Source: Nitzschia sp. pyKryTriq1 (taxonomy: Eukaryota > Bacillariophyta > Bacillariophyceae > Bacillariales > Bacillariaceae). Taken from it: a stretch of 64,000 bases of DNA. Of this stretch, positions 43,531 through 52,367 are shown in pieces (position 1 is the first letter of the stretch; every line of letters begins with the position of its first letter). A model generated the notes under the pieces. That model was not told the DNA's origin. It did not search any database and saw nothing but the letters and a program-made list of their open reading frames with translations. The position numbers and the translations under genes were made by a program. The DNA lies in NCBI GenBank assembly GCA_956465555.1, contig OY101115.1, positions 3,820,120 to 3,884,119 on the forward strand, read 5' to 3'.

Positions 43531-46500
43531 TCAGTCATGCGTAGAGATGCTGCAGTCTACCAGTTCCAATTTGATGGGCGGTAGCGAATAGCTGGATTCT
43601 TCACTCCATGACTTTAACTTCCTCCCACCTGCCGATGACACAAAGGATTCGATTGTCGTATGGTTCAAATGGGTTACATTATCAGATAGTGGCTTGCACC
43701 TTACGAAATAGTCGAGCTTTCGACTAGGTTGCTTTGACGTTCGGCAGTGCTGATACAGCAGGTACTCGGCCCTCGCGGCTGGTGGCAGGAATTCAAGCGC
43801 ACATGGTCCTCCTTTCCGAACCCTTGATAAAGCATATTTGACTTGCTCTTGAAGTTGATTGGTCGGTGGGATTGACTTGGTGTAACGTATTGTACCACTT
43901 TGGGATTTCCACATTGCCTGTTCTATTATGTCGATGGTTTCCTTGGGGAAGCCTAGAAGCGTTATTGCCACTTCTCTCTCTGCGTACAGCTTCACTTGGC
44001 CAGTTCCGTCGTCTAGGAACCCACTGCATTCCCAATTTACAGTATAATGTTCTAAGTCGCATTTGTTCGGACAGCGGAGAGATGAATTCTTGATGTGGGG
44101 AAGGCAGCGGCTGGATTGGTCATGTTCATTATCCTTGTTGGGCAGTACTGGGCCTCCGGGTGCAGGAAGATGCCAGAAACTCTTCTCACGTGGACCAGAA
44201 TCAACGAGTAGCTGAAAACAGCTACTGCACTTGCATTCCGCACAGCAAAAAGCGACTCCCAAAAAGTTTGCTCTGGTTATCCGACGTACCATCGACGGCG
44301 CCAGCACATGTGGGTCTCCCCTTCGAATAGATTCACAGGCCAAGATAAAAATATCGGACAGACTGCATGGGGTGACATCACAGGAAGGATTATCCAGCAA
44401 CACGCCTACACACCTCGTTCCTTCTAGCGAATGAATCGACTTTCGTGTGGGTCTACTGCACAGCATCCCATCAAAGAATTTCCCCCTGCCGATGAAGTCA
44501 AATGCTGAATTGGTAGAGGCCGATAGATTTCTTTTATCGGCATTTGCAGTTTGCGCAAAAGTAGCATCAAGAGCATCAAGTCTGCACGACCATCGTACAT
44601 ATCCTCTATGTGATGTGTCAAGCGAATCCGATGGCAATGAAATAAGCACAGTACAGCGACTGTTCCATGAGGATTCATCCCCTTTCCAATCGTCCCAGCC
44701 ACCAGACACGATTGGAGAAGTTTCGCAGCTTTCTGCAACTACCCACCAAGAAACGCCAAGTGTACACTCATCTTCCAGGACCTGCATGTCTTCAGATATT
44801 ATTTCGGTCAGCACCCTCTTGAAAGCGATTGTCTTGGAAGTATTGTGCGGGATGGCCACTTTCAGGTTAATTGTCTGAAGAAAAGACGGTGAAAGAATTC
44901 CATCGTCTCTCACTGCAATATCAGATAAAGTCAAAGTCAGGCAACTTGATAGACCGTTCGAGTTGACTTTGGCGTGTTTGAATCGCGATCGTAAGACGAA
45001 TCCCTTCAAGATCGACGACGAGCATTTCCATTCTCTCGGCTTTGTCAAGCACGCTTCAATTGTACATTCGCTAATTCCATGAGGATGCAATGGTCTCGCA
45101 CACTCACTGTTGACCCCGCGCGCGAAAACTCTCCCTTCGGAGCATCGTAGCTGGACTGATGCAATCAAAACATAGTTTCCAAGGCGAACCAGCGCTCCGC
45201 CACCCATCACATTGCCGTAGAGCATGTTGGCCAATGGAGGCAAAGATTGTACATTGATTGAGCAACCTTCGGACGAAGATACCCTATTTGCATCTGGAAC
45301 CAGGATACAGAAGCATGATACCACAGCACTCAACACCTTTGCGCTGACAAAGTCACCTGTCGATACGGAGGTTTCATCAGAGAACCGGAGTGAAAGTTGA
45401 CATATCTTGTCGGTCACGGACGCAATGTCCTTATTCTGAGTCGTTGCACAGACATATCCCCCAACGAAGATGCCATTTGCATGACGATTATTTAGCTCAA
45501 GAGCAATCTCCTCGGCTGGCAAATGAATCGATCCAGACCAACCTTTCGATATTGGACTCCCACTAGTAACTTTCGCAAAACGCCTGCCAAGCGTTCGGAG
45601 GCCGGCCATGCGCACGTCATTTAATCCAACAAGAGATGGCATATCCTGGGGATCCGATTCTTCTCGCGTCATGTTGCATCCACAAGCAATCGTATTCTGC
45701 TGTTGATAAAAGGAACTCACATCAAAAGCGTGATCAAAGAATTCAGCGTATGGATTTCTCGTGTATCCACCTTTCTTTGGGAGCTTCATCCCAGTCCCTT
45801 CTCTTCGTGAAAGCCCCAGAATATCGCCAGCAGAAGGCATCGAGTCCACTCTGTCCACATCCAAGTCAGCAAAACAGTCGTCTAGCCATTTCTCGGCGTG
45901 TCGCCTGAAGATCATGTCGCGATACGATAACTTGATCTTTCCTACTCGGTACGGGACAAGTCCTTCTAACGATCTTTCGTCAGTTGAACTGCAGAAACAT
46001 GGCCGCCCCTGTTGCGTGTAAAAAAGTTGGCCGTCCATCGACCCAAATGAGTTCTGGCTTTCACCAACGATCCTTTCCTTTCCTTCACTTGAAGTACAGA
46101 CTAAGGTAACAGTAGAGCGCAGACAGGCACCATACGCTTGTAACCCACTTTCGTGCTGCGCAGTACCCTCAATAGGGTGTACGTTGACCGCTCGGATCCT
46201 GGTACCAGATTGAAGACTCAGCTGGAAGTCCATCGACATGGGGAAATGCGTCAAGAAAAGAAGATGTGTGGAAGGATTTTCTTTTTCATCTGACTCACCG
46301 TTACATTCAATAACTAGTCTGTGAATTGCTTGTACTGTTATTGCTCCCCGTTTGAAGGTCTTTCGCTCTGTGCTCAATATCATTCCTTCCATGGAGATCA
46401 AAGGAACAGGTATAGGCGGTATGGGCGAAGCATAGGTTTCGCTGTTACTCGTGTGGTCAGAATCGGAAGGCCAGAATATCTTCGAATACATCGAAAAAAC

Positions 46501-47268
46501 GAAGACAAATGACGGTATACGCCCGACCAATTGTTGAAAGGTGGGCTTGGCAGCCAAAGCGTCTGGAACCTGCCAAGGCTTGCGTTGTAGACCTTCCAAC
46601 TGAAGCGTTTCGCCTGGTTGAATGGCCGACTGCCATACCAGCGCATCGTGCCCATTCAAAACCAAGACGCACGTGTTTTCTTCATGATTCTTGTCATATA
46701 ATTCAACAAGACAGAACGGGTCTTCTGGATCCAAAGGTATTATAGGCGAAATGGCGTCGACGGTGGCAATGATGTTGTAGAGATCTTTTCGTCGCGACGT
46801 CTTCATTTCCATTTTCTCCGCAATCTCCCGGCGTCGGAAATGACTCAGTGCCCAGTAATTGTTCATTTCGAATGATGGTGTTGCAGCTTGTCCCATAAGA
46901 CGAAATCCATCACTCCATACTTCTAATAATGCTGTCTGCATCTGGTCCTTCAGCGCTATGACAGCATACCGAGTAATGGAAACTGTCAAGTTGTAAACCG
47001 CAGCCTCAGATGCCCGCCTCAAAAATTGATGGGGTACTGAGAGCAGATAGCAGGTGAATTGAGGATTAACATGCATGAACTCATGGGCAGGAAAGAAGAG
47101 GAAGCCCGATAACTTGGTCGCTTCGTTTTTATTTACAGACTGCTGCTGCTGCTGCGTCGCTTCTGGTCGTTTCCGCTTTCGGGAAGCAGCAATCTCGATC
47201 GACGATTCATCGAGAACAAGCCGGAAGACGACTGTCCCCTGTACCGGTATTGCAGGTATTGTAGACAT
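43531..47268 (-). CDS. CTC1-like OB-fold telomere/replication protein
   Basis: 1245 residues in one exon. No enzymatic motifs, signal peptide or membrane segment is visible, apart from a basic KRKRPE cluster near residue 32. The best clue is the C-terminus: a Cys-rich zinc-ribbon (CLPHIKNSSLRCPNKC, then NWECSGFLDDGTGQVKL) runs into AEREVAITLLGFPKETIDIIEQ. This is the arrangement of the last OB-fold of CTC1 and of RPA1. Scattered beta-strand patterns through the rest would fit several OB-folds. CTC1 with STN1 and TEN1 forms CST, which aids telomere C-strand fill-in by polymerase alpha. The assignment is by motif only and could instead be another OB-fold protein. Stops of this gene and the aminopeptidase are 50 bp apart. 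Confidence 0.5.
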   Translation of the reverse strand: MSTIPAIPVQGTVVFRLVLDESSIEIAASRKRKRPEATQQQQQSVNKNEATKLSGFLFFPAHEFMHVNPQFTCYLLSVPHQFLRRASEAAVYNLTVSITRYAVIALKDQMQTALLEVWSDGFRLMGQAATPSFEMNNYWALSHFRRREIAEKMEMKTSRRKDLYNIIATVDAISPIIPLDPEDPFCLVELYDKNHEENTCVLVLNGHDALVWQSAIQPGETLQLEGLQRKPWQVPDALAAKPTFQQLVGRIPSFVFVFSMYSKIFWPSDSDHTSNSETYASPIPPIPVPLISMEGMILSTERKTFKRGAITVQAIHRLVIECNGESDEKENPSTHLLFLTHFPMSMDFQLSLQSGTRIRAVNVHPIEGTAQHESGLQAYGACLRSTVTLVCTSSEGKERIVGESQNSFGSMDGQLFYTQQGRPCFCSSTDERSLEGLVPYRVGKIKLSYRDMIFRRHAEKWLDDCFADLDVDRVDSMPSAGDILGLSRREGTGMKLPKKGGYTRNPYAEFFDHAFDVSSFYQQQNTIACGCNMTREESDPQDMPSLVGLNDVRMAGLRTLGRRFAKVTSGSPISKGWSGSIHLPAEEIALELNNRHANGIFVGGYVCATTQNKDIASVTDKICQLSLRFSDETSVSTGDFVSAKVLSAVVSCFCILVPDANRVSSSEGCSINVQSLPPLANMLYGNVMGGGALVRLGNYVLIASVQLRCSEGRVFARGVNSECARPLHPHGISECTIEACLTKPREWKCSSSILKGFVLRSRFKHAKVNSNGLSSCLTLTLSDIAVRDDGILSPSFLQTINLKVAIPHNTSKTIAFKRVLTEIISEDMQVLEDECTLGVSWWVVAESCETSPIVSGGWDDWKGDESSWNSRCTVLISLPSDSLDTSHRGYVRWSCRLDALDATFAQTANADKRNLSASTNSAFDFIGRGKFFDGMLCSRPTRKSIHSLEGTRCVGVLLDNPSCDVTPCSLSDIFILACESIRRGDPHVLAPSMVRRITRANFLGVAFCCAECKCSSCFQLLVDSGPREKSFWHLPAPGGPVLPNKDNEHDQSSRCLPHIKNSSLRCPNKCDLEHYTVNWECSGFLDDGTGQVKLYAEREVAITLLGFPKETIDIIEQAMWKSQSGTIRYTKSIPPTNQLQEQVKYALSRVRKGGPCALEFLPPAARAEYLLYQHCRTSKQPSRKLDYFVRCKPLSDNVTHLNHTTIESFVSSAGGRKLKSWSEESSYSLPPIKLELVDCSISTHD

Positions 47269-47845
47269 GTAAAGACTCTATACCGAGGGTGGGTGCGATG
47301 ACACTAATATATTCTTGCTACCTTTATCGGGAGGTCCTCCAAAATTGTCATGGTCATGGTGTGGAATGAAATAATTACGATTTACGATACAGGATACAGA
47401 TCATACTTGACTGCTGTACCTGGTACCGGAAACGGTACGTACCTGGTACTGGTAGTGCACAATAATACGGTATGATACCGGTAACAGATTCAGATTTGAA
47501 ATCTGAAATCTGAAATGGATCGAAAAAGTCGAAGGGGTCGAAAAAAATTGAGTTGCGCAGGCGCGCGCCCCCCAGAGTGTCCGAAAATGAATGTTACTGT
47601 ACTGTATGTCCGGGTTGGTCCGATCGACAGGGGAGGACGGATAGACGGACTGCAGAGTGCTGAGCTGCATGACATTGACAACTCTTGAAACTCTTCTCCT
47701 AAATACTGTACCTTAAAACAGCTAATTTAACGGATAACTACGGGGGAATTAGTAGAGGAGAACATTTCTCCAATTCCTTAGTCCACGATAAGCGATAGCT
47801 CTAGCCGCAGAGTAGTAGTAATCTAATAATAATAATAATAATAAA

Positions 47846-48165
47846 ATAATAATAATACGCGTTAGCGCTAGTAGAGTAGTAATGAAAATAACACGTGTTT
47901 CTACCGTAGTGGTCAGAGAAATAATAACAACAATAATACGCGATAGCGATAGTAGAGTAGTAATGGAATTAACGCGTGTTTCTACCGTAGTGGTCAGAGA
48001 AATAATAACAACAATAATACGCGATAGCGCGCTAGTAAAGGAATAATGAAAACAACGCGTGTTTCTACCGTAGTGGTCAGAGAAATAATAACTACAATAA
48101 TCAACAACAATACGCGATAGCGCTAGTAGAGTAGTAATGGAAATAACGCGTGTTTCTACCGTAGT
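47846..48165. repeat. Tandem array of 81-84 bp units, 4 copies
   Basis: Four units share AATAATACGCGATAGCG, TAGTAGAGTAGTAATGG, ATAACGCGTGTTTCTACCG and TAGTGGTCAGAG. Unit edges fall near 47,919, 48,000 and 48,083. Small indels separate the copies. Confidence 0.88.
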
Positions 48166-48203
48166 GTTTCACATTCAAGCCTTGATTAAACAAGATCTTC
48201 CTA

Positions 48204-48240
48204 GTAAAACCACGCCATATTAAATATCGCGTGGTTTTAC
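48204..48240. repeat. Perfect 11-bp inverted repeat
   Basis: GTAAAACCACG (48204-48214) pairs with CGTGGTTTTAC (48230-48240) around a 15-bp AT-rich loop. It sits between the two arrays and could be a transcript-end hairpin or the edge of an element. Confidence 0.8.
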
Positions 48241-48270
48241 TACGGAGTTCTAGTAATAATAGCCTTACTC

Positions 48271-48519
48271 CTACTTCTTTAGTTGGGGGTACCTGCCTCC
48301 CGGTAGTTTCTTGTCAGTTTGCATTTTCTTCAGAATGTATGTCACGGATTGGCTTTCACCATAGGCCTTGTAGACCAGCAGGTCTACTGCCGCCTCCGCA
48401 AGCAGTCCAGAACGAACCAGGTCCCCTACAACGTCCCAGAAAATCTTGCGCTTGGAGAAGAAAAATAGTACTGGTTGTAACGAGTGCTTTTCCCGTCCAA
48501 TTTTGCCATGGTGAATCAA
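48271..48519 (-). CDS. Possible small gene or gene fragment (82 codons)
   Basis: An 82-codon frame. The segment KRKIFWDVVGDLVRSGLLAEAAVDLLVYKAYG, with SVTYILKKMQTDKK following, has a helical, protein-like composition and could be the end of a larger repeat-family protein. It has no clear start context or neighbours and lies between tandem arrays, so it may be a decayed fragment of a mobile-element gene. I do not recognise a function. Confidence 0.3.
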   Translation of the reverse strand: MIHHGKIGREKHSLQPVLFFFSKRKIFWDVVGDLVRSGLLAEAAVDLLVYKAYGESQSVTYILKKMQTDKKLPGGRYPQLKK

Positions 48520-48564
48520 TCATCTCGCAACTATGGCGTCCTTTTACAAGGGAGGGCTGAGACA

Positions 48565-48831
48565 TAATAACGCGTGCTTTTCTCGTGCTTCATAAGATGT
48601 GATAAAAATGAGATAACAACGCGTGCTTTTCTCGTGCTTCATAGTATGATAAATGATAATGATTGACATAATAAGGCGTCCTTTTCTCGTGCTTCATTAT
48701 ATGATAATAATGACATAATAGCGTGTGCTTTTCTCGTGCTTCAAAATATGATAAGAACGCCATAATAACGCGTGCTTTTCTCGTGCTTCATAATGACATC
48801 ATAAATAATAACATAATAACGCGTGCTTTCA
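48565..48831. repeat. Array of about 50-bp units with GCGTGCTTTTCTCGTGCTTCA
   Basis: Six degenerate copies of ATAATAACGCGTGCTTTT followed by CTCGTGCTTCATAATATGATAA, with uneven spacing. The ATAACGCGTG box is shared with the preceding 81-bp array, which suggests a common origin. Confidence 0.85.
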
Positions 48832-48872
48832 CAGATTGGGCAGCTCACGAATGCTATCGCATCCGTTTCGGT

Positions 48873-48933
48873 AGTACTGGTACTGGTATGGTACTGGTAC
48901 TGGTACTGGTACTGGTACTGGTACCTTCGTACC
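48873..48933. repeat. TACTGG microsatellite
   Basis: About nine TACTGG hexamers in tandem, with one variant (TATGG). The hexamer is half of the TACTGGTAC motif scattered through other spacers, so slippage of that motif may have produced it. Confidence 0.85.
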
Positions 48934-49417
48934 TTTTGTCTCTCTACACACAAATAGTCTCTTAGAGTAGCTAGTAGTCCTACTAGTAGTAGTTAGAGTA
49001 GCTGGGCTCTACTAGATCTACTAGTAGAGAGAGGGAGGGAGACTGCAGAGGGACTGAGAGAATAGACGTCTCTCTCCTCTAGTCTCAATCCAATTTATCA
49101 TTGGGCTGTCTCCACTACTAATAGCGTAGCAACTGTCGCTCCGGCGCAAGAGAGATTGATTCCTCCCTCTCGACCATCGACCGTCAAGGTAATTGTCAAC
49201 ATTATAAGACAGAGCGCTTCTTAGCTGATTTAGGAGTGGAAAGCGTACGAATAGATATGTCTCTAGTATTCTAGCTATAGACATACATCTGAGGCACCCG
49301 ATAAACAATGCAATATGTGAGGACTATGAAGAAATCATCAATAGGAAATCACTAAATAATACTGTATAGGGCATGCGGTCAATGAAGTCTCCTAATAGAA
49401 ATAATTTGGAGTAATCA

Positions 49418-51727
49418 TCAAGTGAAGGCGAAGTTGGTAATTTCTCCCGTTCTCTTTCCACTTCTACTATCGACAAGGGCGAAGAAATCCCTCTGGTCGA
49501 CAATTTTCAGATTTGATTTGTTTGCTGGTCCTCCAATTATTTCCGAAGCCTTCTTGTATTTGTTGCCTTCAGTGACTTCACGGCCGTCTTCTAATTCTTC
49601 ACCAATGACCAGAAAATTTGTCTTGCCACTCACTGCACTTCGGACTGCGCCCCCGCAAGACTTCACCAGGTTTTCGGCCGCGGCCCTCGAGCAACTCTTG
49701 AATTCACCCGTAAACACGAACAGGAGGCCGGCTAAGCAACCAGGAATCGGCTTGGGTATTTCAAGCGGGCTGTCATCCTCATCCAGTGACTTCTGGATTT
49801 GTGCTTCGTTCCATAAGCGGAATTCGCCATCTGGGTTTGCATAAAAATCGAGAGCTCTCCGATCGGAGCGAACAAGTCTACGTTCAAAATTATGCAGCTC
49901 CAAGCCATTTTCGTCGGAGGCTCGACTCAGCGCCACATATGCTTGGGCTTCCGTGAAGACCCCTTTCAAGTCGACCTTGACGTAGTCCAGGGTCATCCCT
50001 TGCGACTTGTGCACCGTCATTGCCCAGGCAAGTTTGAGTGGAATGGCCGTGCGAATACACTCCCCGATGCCCGCTAATCGACAAGTGAAGTCAACTGGTT
50101 GAATGACCTTGCGTACGCCATTGACGAATTCCACGATCGGGTATTTAGTGGCTTCCTTCGTTCCAGATTCTCCCGACGGCAAAGTATCCATAATATTGTC
50201 GTCGTCATCTGATGAGACATCCGCAAAACCAACAATCTTGCCCCTTGAGCCATTGACCAACGGTTTCTTCGATTTGATCACATGATTTTTAATTAGCATT
50301 ACCTGTGCCCCCTCTTTCAAAATGATCTCCTTTTCAGCGATACAATCCTTGAAAAAGGCATTCTTCCACAGCTTCGACTCCATTGATGCATGATCGAACC
50401 CTGAAGTGTATGCATTAACATCATCGATCGCTTTGAAATGATACTGCTCACCTGGTAACTTTGCCAGCTCCGCCCTATTCTCTTCTTCGACCTTCCTTCT
50501 CGTACAATACAAGACCGTAGGTTTGATACCGTTTCTTGTAGGCGGAAGCGGCCGTTGGCATCGCCGTAGAAATGCCAATCCCTCGTCCGACACTGTTCCT
50601 GTGCGAATCTCATGCAACACGTGGATGAACTGCTTGTTATTTTGCCGAAAAACCTCGTCCAGAACGACATTTTGAAATTTGGCGTCGCGCCAGACTTTGG
50701 ACTGGAAGGCAAAACCTCTGTCTCGGTGAATCGTTTCCAAATCCACTCCATGCGCAAGCATCTCTTTGACATTCGGATCATTGTTCCTCTTGGGAATTGG
50801 AGGTAGTTGCAAAAAGTCGCCACAAAAGATTAACTGAATTCCCCCAAAAGGCTTGGTGCGTTCTTCTCGTATATCACAGACAACGTCGGATAGATGATCC
50901 AGAAATTCTCCGTTGACCATGGATATCTCATCGATTAGCAGTACTTGAACAGCTCGCCAGGCTTTTCGCGAATCTTCTTTCCAAGCCTTTTGAAAGTCGG
51001 TCACTTGCACTGGGACACCGCATCCAGCAAAGCTGTGGAGCGTCTGACCCCCCACTGCAACGGCGCTTGTGCCCGTAGAACCAAGGACGGCCCACGCAGT
51101 GCTGGAATCGGAATAGCGCTGCTTCATGTACGCAATGATTTGACGGAGTACCACACTTTTCCCCGTTCCTGCTGGTCCTGTGATGAACACGTTCTCCTCT
51201 TGTTTGGCTAGTTCTAGCGCGTTCTTCTGCTTTTCGTTGAGCGATTCGGTCCCAAGTCCAACTCCCGAAGTATCCTTTGAAGACCTGCCACTAGCTACTT
51301 CAATCGGGGCTGAGGTGCCTTGAAGATCCTTTCCAAGGCCTTTTCCTTCGGTATAACCCATTTTTGCCATCATCGTTTGGACTTCAGTCGAGTATTGAGG
51401 TTCTAGTCCCGTAATCTTTGTGGTACTAGCAACTGGCGCTGCCTCTGAGGGAGTTTTGAAGCGAGATCCCGTCATATTTTCCTTGTTTCTGCGGTCCACG
51501 GAGACATCTTCATTAGGAGCCATTATTGGACGACGACTCGCCGTTGCCACCGCCACCAACGAATGTTCTGATCCTTGTTTCATATATGCTTCGGCTTCGG
51601 CTAAGCTTGAAAATCCCTTGAATTGTGCATTGGTAAACTGATGCACTTTGGCTTTGCACTCATCCCACGCTCCAAAGATTCCCGTCTGACGACCTCGGAG
51701 AACGGCGTAATACTTTTTCTTGGCCAT
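49418..51727 (-). CDS. PIF1-family helicase with RNase H1 HBD, G-patch and BRCT domains
   Basis: 769 residues, single exon. The order is: an RNase H1-type hybrid-binding domain (YYAVLRGRQTGIFGAWDECKAKV, then FKGFSSLAEAEAYM, about 5-50); a G-patch (MMAKMGYTEGKGLGKDLQG, about 118-137); a superfamily 1B helicase with Walker A GPAGTGKS (184-191), Walker B LLIDEISMVN, FCGDFLQLPP, and the C-terminal VHKSQGMTLD and YVALSRAS motifs; and a BRCT domain (LLFVFTGEFKSCSRAAAENLVKSCGGAV, then KTNFLVIGEE). PIF1 unwinds DNA, DNA-RNA hybrids and G-quadruplexes 5' to 3'. The accessory domains point to action on R-loops or damaged forks and to helicase activation by the G-patch, which is inference. There is no obvious organelle presequence. 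Confidence 0.92.
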   Translation of the reverse strand: MAKKKYYAVLRGRQTGIFGAWDECKAKVHQFTNAQFKGFSSLAEAEAYMKQGSEHSLVAVATASRRPIMAPNEDVSVDRRNKENMTGSRFKTPSEAAPVASTTKITGLEPQYSTEVQTMMAKMGYTEGKGLGKDLQGTSAPIEVASGRSSKDTSGVGLGTESLNEKQKNALELAKQEENVFITGPAGTGKSVVLRQIIAYMKQRYSDSSTAWAVLGSTGTSAVAVGGQTLHSFAGCGVPVQVTDFQKAWKEDSRKAWRAVQVLLIDEISMVNGEFLDHLSDVVCDIREERTKPFGGIQLIFCGDFLQLPPIPKRNNDPNVKEMLAHGVDLETIHRDRGFAFQSKVWRDAKFQNVVLDEVFRQNNKQFIHVLHEIRTGTVSDEGLAFLRRCQRPLPPTRNGIKPTVLYCTRRKVEEENRAELAKLPGEQYHFKAIDDVNAYTSGFDHASMESKLWKNAFFKDCIAEKEIILKEGAQVMLIKNHVIKSKKPLVNGSRGKIVGFADVSSDDDDNIMDTLPSGESGTKEATKYPIVEFVNGVRKVIQPVDFTCRLAGIGECIRTAIPLKLAWAMTVHKSQGMTLDYVKVDLKGVFTEAQAYVALSRASDENGLELHNFERRLVRSDRRALDFYANPDGEFRLWNEAQIQKSLDEDDSPLEIPKPIPGCLAGLLFVFTGEFKSCSRAAAENLVKSCGGAVRSAVSGKTNFLVIGEELEDGREVTEGNKYKKASEIIGGPANKSNLKIVDQRDFFALVDSRSGKRTGEITNFAFT

Positions 51728-52367
51728 GCTCTAACGATCACTCTTTTCCGGAATAGAATACAAAGGACGAGTACGAGTACAGTATTTTGTAGGCAGCCTG
51801 CTGGTGAAAGCTGGAACTAAACAAGATGTATTGGATGTTTTCAGGTTTTTGTGTCATGATGTGTCATTGCTTGCATGCTGCTGCCGCTTGCGTCTTGCTT
51901 CGTTCAAAACTCGGATTTTCCGCGATCGCCCCGGTTTCTTGGGAACGAAACGGTCGAATGAGTCGTCACTCGTGAGTGAGCGCGCGAGCCAGTCGTCGAG
52001 CGTCCGTCGTCAAGAAGTCGTCGTTCTTGTCCGGCGGTTTCGTTCGTTCCAAAGAGGTAACGGTACTGACTTAGTTTTAATCTGGAATCGACTACTCTGA
52101 TCTTGCGATCGCTGCGTATGGACGGGCGGAACGAGAGACGACACCATGAAACATCTTTATGACGAGAGACTACTGGTACTACTCGTACTCGTAGTCGACG
52201 CTGTAGCTGCTACTACTACTAGTAGTAGATAGAGAGACTGCTGTTGATGTTTGATGTTGTTGCTGCTTGAGATGGTCTTATTACTTTTGTTCTGTATTTA
52301 TATATATATATATCAAAACGGCAAATAAACTCCACACTCAAAAGTCTCACATCCAACTTTTCTTGTA
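51728..52367. other. Divergent promoter region
   Basis: Divergent spacer between the helicase and glycosyltransferase genes. A TACTACTACTAGTAGTAG palindrome lies at about 52,208-52,225 and a TATATATATATATA tract at 52,298-52,313. The latter, 55 bp before the start codon, could include a TATA-like element. No gene. Confidence 0.55.

Larger units (their letters stand above)
47269..49417. other. Repeat-rich intergenic region
   Basis: No firm gene. In order it holds TACCGGTAC clusters (47,244-47,480); a AATAATAAT run (about 47,828-47,857); the 81-bp array; a hairpin at 48204-48240; a doubtful small frame (48271-48519); the CTCGTGCTTCA array; a TACTGG microsatellite (about 48,870-48,930); and CTACTAGTAG palindromes (48,965-49,030). 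Most are listed separately. Confidence 0.65.
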
